Virus record (IMG/VR): IMGVR_UViG_3300010399_000055
Coordinates: 1-41,626 of that record
From: a virus
Length of the DNA: 41,626 nt
Strand: one strand, 5' to 3'
Position 1 is the stretch's first letter; each line of letters begins with the position of its first letter. The notes below the pieces were generated by a model. The model was not told the DNA's origin and did no database searches. It saw nothing but the letters and a program-made list of their open reading frames with translations. Position numbers and translations under genes: made by a program. Of the stretch, positions 38,521-41,626 are shown piece after piece.

Positions 38521-39378
38521 CTATCTCTTCTCCTTCAAGTTTTTAAGAGCTTCTGTTAGTTCTTCAGTAACTTCATACTCTTTACCGCCTATATTAATAG
38601 TAGTTTCTTCTTTTTCTATTTTATCGACGTCTTCGATTTCATAATCACCAATGACTAATAGATTTTTGTAGTCTCTCCCGCTACTGAATCCATCTTCTTT
38701 TGACTGGTCGATAATAGTTGGAGTTATCGTGCCATCACTTGAGGATAGGAAATAACCTTTAGTGTATTTCTTTTTAAGAGAGACCTGAGCATCGCCATAG
38801 ACCCGAGCATTGCCATAGACCTGAGCATCGCCAGAGACCCAAGCATTGCCATAGACCTGAGCATCGCCAGAGACCCAAGCATTGCCAGAGACCCGAGCAT
38901 CGCCAGAGACCTGAGCATCGCCATAGACCTGAGCATCGCCATAGACCCGAGCATCGCCATAGACCCAAGCATTGCCATAGACCTGAGCATCGCCAGAGAC
39001 CCAAGCATTGCCAGAGACCCGAGCATCGCCAGAGACCCAAGCATTGCCAGAGACCCGAGCATCGCCATAGACCTGAGCATCGCCATAGACCTGAGCATCG
39101 CCATAGACCCGAGCATCGCCATAGACCTGAGCATCGCCATAGACCTGAGCATCGCCATAGACCCGAGCATCGCCATAGACCTGAGCATTGCCAGAGACCC
39201 AAGCATCGCCATAGACCCGAGCATCGCCATAGACCCTTTCTGATTCTACCCATCCACCTTTTTCACCCTTTTTAACTCCACGAGCTGGAATATCCACCGT
39301 AGCCTCAATGCGAAATAGTTTGTATCCAAATACGTTGATCTTACTTTCACTTGTTAGTTTAAATTTTAGTTCTGACAT
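38521..39378 (-). CDS. hexapeptide-repeat beta-helix protein
   Basis: From ATG 39378 (strong AAGGAGG) the protein begins ELKFKLTSESKINVFGYKLF..., resembling the cap of a phage family. It then carries 25 perfect-length hexapeptides of form V[YS]G[DN]A[QRW] and a C-terminal domain of about 95 residues. Such repeats form left-handed parallel beta-helices or filaments. Another in-frame ATG at 39432 (MSTQQRDSKGRF) has a fair ribosome site. Function unknown; possibly polymer-forming. Confidence 0.8.
   Translation of the reverse strand: MSELKFKLTSESKINVFGYKLFRIEATVDIPARGVKKGEKGGWVESERVYGDARVYGDAWVSGNAQVYGDARVYGDAQVYGDAQVYGDARVYGDAQVYGDAQVYGDARVSGNAWVSGDARVSGNAWVSGDAQVYGNAWVYGDARVYGDAQVYGDAQVSGDARVSGNAWVSGDAQVYGNAWVSGDAQVYGNARVYGDAQVSLKKKYTKGYFLSSSDGTITPTIIDQSKEDGFSSGRDYKNLLVIGDYEIEDVDKIEKEETTINIGGKEYEVTEELTEALKNLKEKR
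38785..39234 (-). repeat. 25 tandem 18-bp coding repeats
   Basis: 450 bp encode 25 hexapeptides with no length variation. Variation is restricted to three codons: TAT/TCT (Tyr/Ser), GAT/AAT (Asp/Asn), and CAG/CGG/TGG (Gln/Arg/Trp). The remaining bases are nearly constant. All other frames are open through the array, creating long false ORFs. Confidence 0.95.
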
Positions 39379-39466
39379 CTTGTCCTCCTTTTTAATAAAT
39401 CTTCCTTTAGAATCACGTTGCTGAGTGCTCATAGCGTACCTCTTAAATAAATTTCTAATCATTATG

Positions 39467-39565
39467 CTAGAAGGGGATAAATACCCACGTGTTTTCTTTG
39501 AATGGATCCTTTATAAATATCCATGGTTGCTCTTCTGGTTGCTCTACTTTAATTGTTGTTTTCAT
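39467..39565 (-). CDS. possible small protein (32 aa)
   Basis: ATG 39565 directly after the upstream TAA, with GGAGAATAA ahead as ribosome site. Sequence MKTTIKVEQPEEQPWIFIKD... is short and mixed. Supported by ribosome site and adjacency; function unknown. Confidence 0.5.
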   Translation of the reverse strand: MKTTIKVEQPEEQPWIFIKDPFKENTWVFIPF

Positions 39566-39874
39566 TTATTCTCCTAATAGGTTCTTTAATTTTTTAGCAT
39601 CTCTTTCAATCTTATATCTATTCTGTGGTTCTATACGTTCACATTGTTCGCATGTGCATCCGCGATTATGGTAATCGCTAGAGTGATCGTAATCATAGGG
39701 CATACCGTCAGGATTAATACCTGCCTTTATCTGTTCGCCCCTCCACTCTAAATCACGAATATGGGATTTCATTTTTAGACTCTCAGTGTTACCTGGCTCC
39801 CATACTAACTTGAGGAAGAACCAAACACTCCAGAATCCTATAGTTGCACATACTAATATTATTAAGAACTGCAT
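39566..39874 (-). CDS. membrane-anchored protein with a CxCxxC site (102 aa)
   Basis: N-terminal membrane helix (about 3-25), helical linker, then DYHNRGCTCEQCERI, a likely metal-binding site, and a charged tail. Could be a membrane-linked regulator. Adjacent to the upstream gene; function unknown. Confidence 0.65.
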   Translation of the reverse strand: MQFLIILVCATIGFWSVWFFLKLVWEPGNTESLKMKSHIRDLEWRGEQIKAGINPDGMPYDYDHSSDYHNRGCTCEQCERIEPQNRYKIERDAKKLKNLLGE

Positions 39875-39876
39875 TT

Positions 39877-40191
39877 CTATTTCTCCAAATCCTTTATTAA
39901 ATCATTCATTCTCTTCTGGAATCCTAAAGTGAGTCCAGAAGGTAGGTTTATACTTGCATGTCGTAATCTAAACAAATCGAGTGTTTTACTATATGCGTCC
40001 TGTTCAACATGCATCTGATTGATCCGTGCTCTAATTGACTCCTTATTAATGAAATCTATTATTTCCGATTTAATCTTTGCGCCAAATTCTGCACCTGTCG
40101 ATGTTTCCCACCAACCACCAGCAAACTCAAAGTCATCCTTGTCAATTCCTACTAGTATCTGTTCTATCTTTTCTAATGACTCTGGACTCAC
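39877..40191 (-). CDS. hypothetical protein (104 aa)
   Basis: Starts at GTG 40191 overlapping the ERF stop as GTGA. Contains AGGWWETSTGAEFGAKIKSE and ends RMNDLIKDLEK, the same last residues (KDLEK) as the ERF protein. Possibly an ERF partner. Not recognised. Confidence 0.65.
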   Translation of the reverse strand: MSPESLEKIEQILVGIDKDDFEFAGGWWETSTGAEFGAKIKSEIIDFINKESIRARINQMHVEQDAYSKTLDLFRLRHASINLPSGLTLGFQKRMNDLIKDLEK

Positions 40192-40796
40192 TTTTCTAGA
40201 TCCTTTATTATTTCTTCTGCTCTCAAGTAGGTAATGTCATCACCTGGGTTAATACTGTAGTGTTCTTGCAATATGGTTGGCATTTCAGTTGTGAGTACAC
40301 CCTGTAATGAAAATAGTTTAGCTATCTTTACTCTTTGTTCGTCTGTAATATAAACTGACTTCTCAGCTGGCTTATTCTTTATCTGTTCACGTTGTTCGTT
40401 ACTGTCTGCGTCTTTGGTATCATCAATACAGAACATACCGTTTAGGGCGTGCTTACGGGCGTATGAGCTTGCTGCACCTGTTATCTGGGCTTCGTCCATC
40501 CCCTTCTTAGACTCTGCTTCACGAGCAACTCCTGTTGCTTCTACAAAAGTATTAAAACCACTCACAGACACAGTAGCTTCCACATAGTAACGATTTCCCT
40601 GATTATAAATCGTATCCGATATCTTCATACGAAGACTGTACTTATGAAGCAACGGCTTTACCGCCTCTAGTATGTCTTCTGCATTACGGTAGGCATACTT
40701 ACCAAATGAGTTATATTGTCCCTTAGGTGCTTTAAGTTCCGCTATGACGTTACGTAACGCAATCTCAAACTCGTCACTGTTTTTCTTATCGTTCAT
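40188..40796 (-). CDS. erf: ERF-family single-strand annealing protein
   Basis: 202 aa matching the ERF superfamily: FEIALRNVIAELKAPKGQYNSFGKYAYRNAEDILEAVKPLL, then YYVEATVSVSG, a central AREAESKKGMDEAQITGAASSYARKHALNGMFCIDDTKDADSNE (the GAASSYARKHAL core) and a C-terminal variable tail. It promotes annealing and recombination of single-stranded phage DNA. Overlaps the 46-aa membrane gene by ATGA; under the promoter-operator at 40834. Confidence 0.92.
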   Translation of the reverse strand: MNDKKNSDEFEIALRNVIAELKAPKGQYNSFGKYAYRNAEDILEAVKPLLHKYSLRMKISDTIYNQGNRYYVEATVSVSGFNTFVEATGVAREAESKKGMDEAQITGAASSYARKHALNGMFCIDDTKDADSNEQREQIKNKPAEKSVYITDEQRVKIAKLFSLQGVLTTEMPTILQEHYSINPGDDITYLRAEEIIKDLEK

Positions 40797-40933
40797 ATTT
40801 CACTTGATCTCCTTGTAATTTGATCTTGTCTCCATAGTAGCATAACCACAGCCAATATGCAATATGAAAATATGAAACTGTCTGATATAATACATATAGT
40901 TGGATCTGGGTAGACGATAATCTCTTTAATCAT
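40793..40933 (-). CDS. small membrane protein ahead of ERF (46 aa)
   Basis: ATG 40933 behind AAGG; TGA overlaps the ERF ATG as ATGA. Sequence has an aromatic hydrophobic stretch (SFIFSYCILAVVMLLW) and a short basic tail. The ERF promoter-operator lies inside this frame, so it may be a leader peptide or be read only from upstream. Confidence 0.45.
   Translation of the reverse strand: MIKEIIVYPDPTICIISDSFIFSYCILAVVMLLWRQDQITRRSSEI
40834..40862 (-). promoter_or_regulatory. early promoter of the ERF unit
   Basis: TTGCAT (40857-40862), 17-nt spacer, TACTAT (40834-40839) with extended TGC. Spacer and part of the -35 coincide with the 19-bp operator-like element. Confidence 0.65.
40841..40859. promoter_or_regulatory. 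19-bp operator-like element, copy 2
   Basis: On the minus strand reads CATATTGGCTGTGGTTATG. One mismatch to the copy at 35275-35293, which is in the opposite orientation relative to its promoter. Location in the promoter spacer suits repression. Confidence 0.55.
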
Positions 40934-40967
40934 AGATCAATCCTTGTAAACTACTTAGATCCAATAT

Positions 40968-41009
40968 AAAAAGAGTCAGTTGGCACCCACCCCTAACTGA
41001 CTCTTTTTT
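40968..41009. terminator. bidirectional terminator after the AP2/HNH-like gene
   Basis: 12-bp stem AAAGAGTCAGTT/AACTGACTCTTT with a 13-nt loop and A/T runs on both sides. The stop of the gene at 40993 lies within the hairpin. Confidence 0.85.
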
Positions 41010-41307
41010 GTCTTCTACGCTGGTTATTATTTTGAGTTTTATAGTCAGTCCACCTACAATTACTGGGCTCATAATTACCGTCGTTGTTTATGCGGTCCAG
41101 ACTTAATTTCTTACCCGGCTTAAGGCCCATATCGTCTATGAAGTTATGATAACTATTTCTCCATCTTTCACAAACGGTGATACCTCTTGCACCGTACCAT
41201 TTATATTTATGAGAATTAGGATTATAACACCTATCTTTCATTCCTTGCCACGCTTTATACTCTGGTGTCTTGTTACCGTCGGGTTTGTTTATGATATATT
41301 TGTTCAT
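40993..41307 (-). CDS. AP2/HNH-like homing endonuclease-type protein
   Basis: 104 aa from ATG 41307 behind AAGGAGA (an earlier in-frame ATG lacks a ribosome site). Sequence PEYKAWQGMKDRCYNPN, YGARGITVCERWRNSYHNFI, DMGLKPGKKLSLDRINNDG and YEPSNCRWTDYKTQ are classic for the phage family combining an HNH-like region and an AP2-type DNA-binding module. It may be a mobile endonuclease or DNA-binding factor. First gene of the early operon, with its own promoter. Confidence 0.85.
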   Translation of the reverse strand: MNKYIINKPDGNKTPEYKAWQGMKDRCYNPNSHKYKWYGARGITVCERWRNSYHNFIDDMGLKPGKKLSLDRINNDGNYEPSNCRWTDYKTQNNNQRRRQKRVS

Positions 41308-41371
41308 AGTAGTCTCCTTACCTGCTTTAGTCGGCATAAGGGGGCTATTTTCATAGCCTCATTATAGAAAT

Positions 41372-41380
41372 ATTATATCA
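41372..41380 (-). promoter_or_regulatory. early promoter of the first leftward gene
   Basis: Extended -10 TGATATAAT with TATAAT at 41372-41377. -35 is weak (TTATAG-like, 18 nt). Transcript start near 41365. Confidence 0.6.
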
Positions 41381-41452
41381 TCCTCACGCATCACCCTATA
41401 AGCAGATATTTGCTTTATTATGTTTTCTGTTAAATAATATCGGTTTCATTTC

Positions 41453-41475
41453 TGTAACATTCGTACTCTGTTACA
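41453..41475. promoter_or_regulatory. palindrome TGTAACA-N9-TGTTACA
   Basis: Perfect 7-bp inverted repeat with 9-nt spacer between the early promoter and the terminal repeat. Typical size for a dimeric regulator site; could also be part of an origin. Confidence 0.5.
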
Positions 41476-41504
41476 AGCAGTATATTCTACGTAATTACAG
41501 AAAA

Positions 41505-41626
41505 AGCTTCCTCATCCTTGTATCGATATGGTAGAATGATAATAACCTAAAAGTCTCTAATTTACCATTAAAGACTTGAGGGGGAGAGTTCACCCAGAAT
41601 AGAAAAACCTCGGTTTTACCCGAGGA
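41505..41626. repeat. 122-bp direct repeat, right copy (terminal redundancy)
   Basis: Identical to 70-191. Ends exactly at the last window base after the GC hairpin. Confidence 0.9.

Larger units (their letters stand above)
41308..41626. other. right-end control region
   Basis: 319 bases with no gene. It holds the leader of the AP2/HNH-like gene with a small GGCTAT-GAAA-ATAGCC hairpin, the promoter at 41372, the palindrome at 41453-41475 and the terminal repeat from 41505. Divergent from the left-end genes if the genome is circular. Confidence 0.6.

Noticed and set aside
38785-39234. CRISPR-like array of short repeats
   Set aside because: Units are contiguous 18-mers without spacers and are translated in frame.
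38785-39234. Diversity-generating retroelement target
   Set aside because: No reverse transcriptase or template repeat in the window, and substitutions are not adenine-specific.
38724-39253. Long Met/Leu- and Cys/Trp-rich frames overlapping the hexapeptide repeats
   Set aside because: They arise because the 18-bp unit lacks stops in the other frames; the V[YS]G[DN]A frame has the ribosome site and a sensible fold.

Overview
The window is essentially one complete genome of a short-tailed (podovirus-like) double-stranded DNA phage. The evidence is a full morphogenesis set on the minus strand (small and large terminase, portal, scaffold, major capsid, decoration-type proteins, SU10-type adaptor, tail nozzle, fibres, Gln/Ala-rich internal virion proteins) with no tape measure, sheath or tail tube. 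TGA is a normal stop (many ATGA start/stop overlaps), so the standard bacterial code applies. Ribosome sites are AGGAG-type. The host cannot be read from the DNA. The amidase and the small Cys-rich lysozyme look like types I associate with Saccharibacteria and Actinobacteria, but this is only a weak hint.

Layout. (1) 1-1463: left control region with a 108-bp direct repeat (1-108 = 1117-1224), a 122-bp repeat shared with the right end (70-191 = 41505-41626), a short candidate antisense RNA and five small genes. (2) 1514-4134, minus: lysis cassette with two small membrane proteins, a DUF1003 protein, and an amidase whose C-terminus looks like a fused r1t-type holin. (3) 4196-7042, plus: the only large rightward unit, a GroES-like protein plus full-length GroEL and three small genes, driven by a promoter interleaved with the divergent lysis promoter. 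(4) 7039-28679, minus: late structural and packaging genes. (5) 28680-29291: intergenic control region with a candidate structured RNA. (6) 29292-41307, minus: about 40 mostly tiny, translationally coupled early genes, including an ERF annealing protein, a Dam-type methylase, two HNH proteins, an AP2/HNH-like protein, a hexapeptide-repeat beta-helix protein, and a self-contained membrane/lysozyme unit behind a highly structured leader of about 335 nt.

No DNA polymerase, primase, helicase, RNA polymerase, integrase or recognisable repressor was found. The phage therefore probably replicates on host machinery and supplies recombination (ERF), methylation and its own chaperonin. Signals repeated through the genome suggest dedicated control. 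Five leftward late promoters carry a GC-rich hairpin starting exactly 9 nt after the -10 box. Two early promoters carry the same 19-bp element in the spacer, in opposite orientation. Two leaders (28.8 kb and 36.2 kb) contain interleaved A-B-A'-B' pairings typical of pseudoknots or switches.
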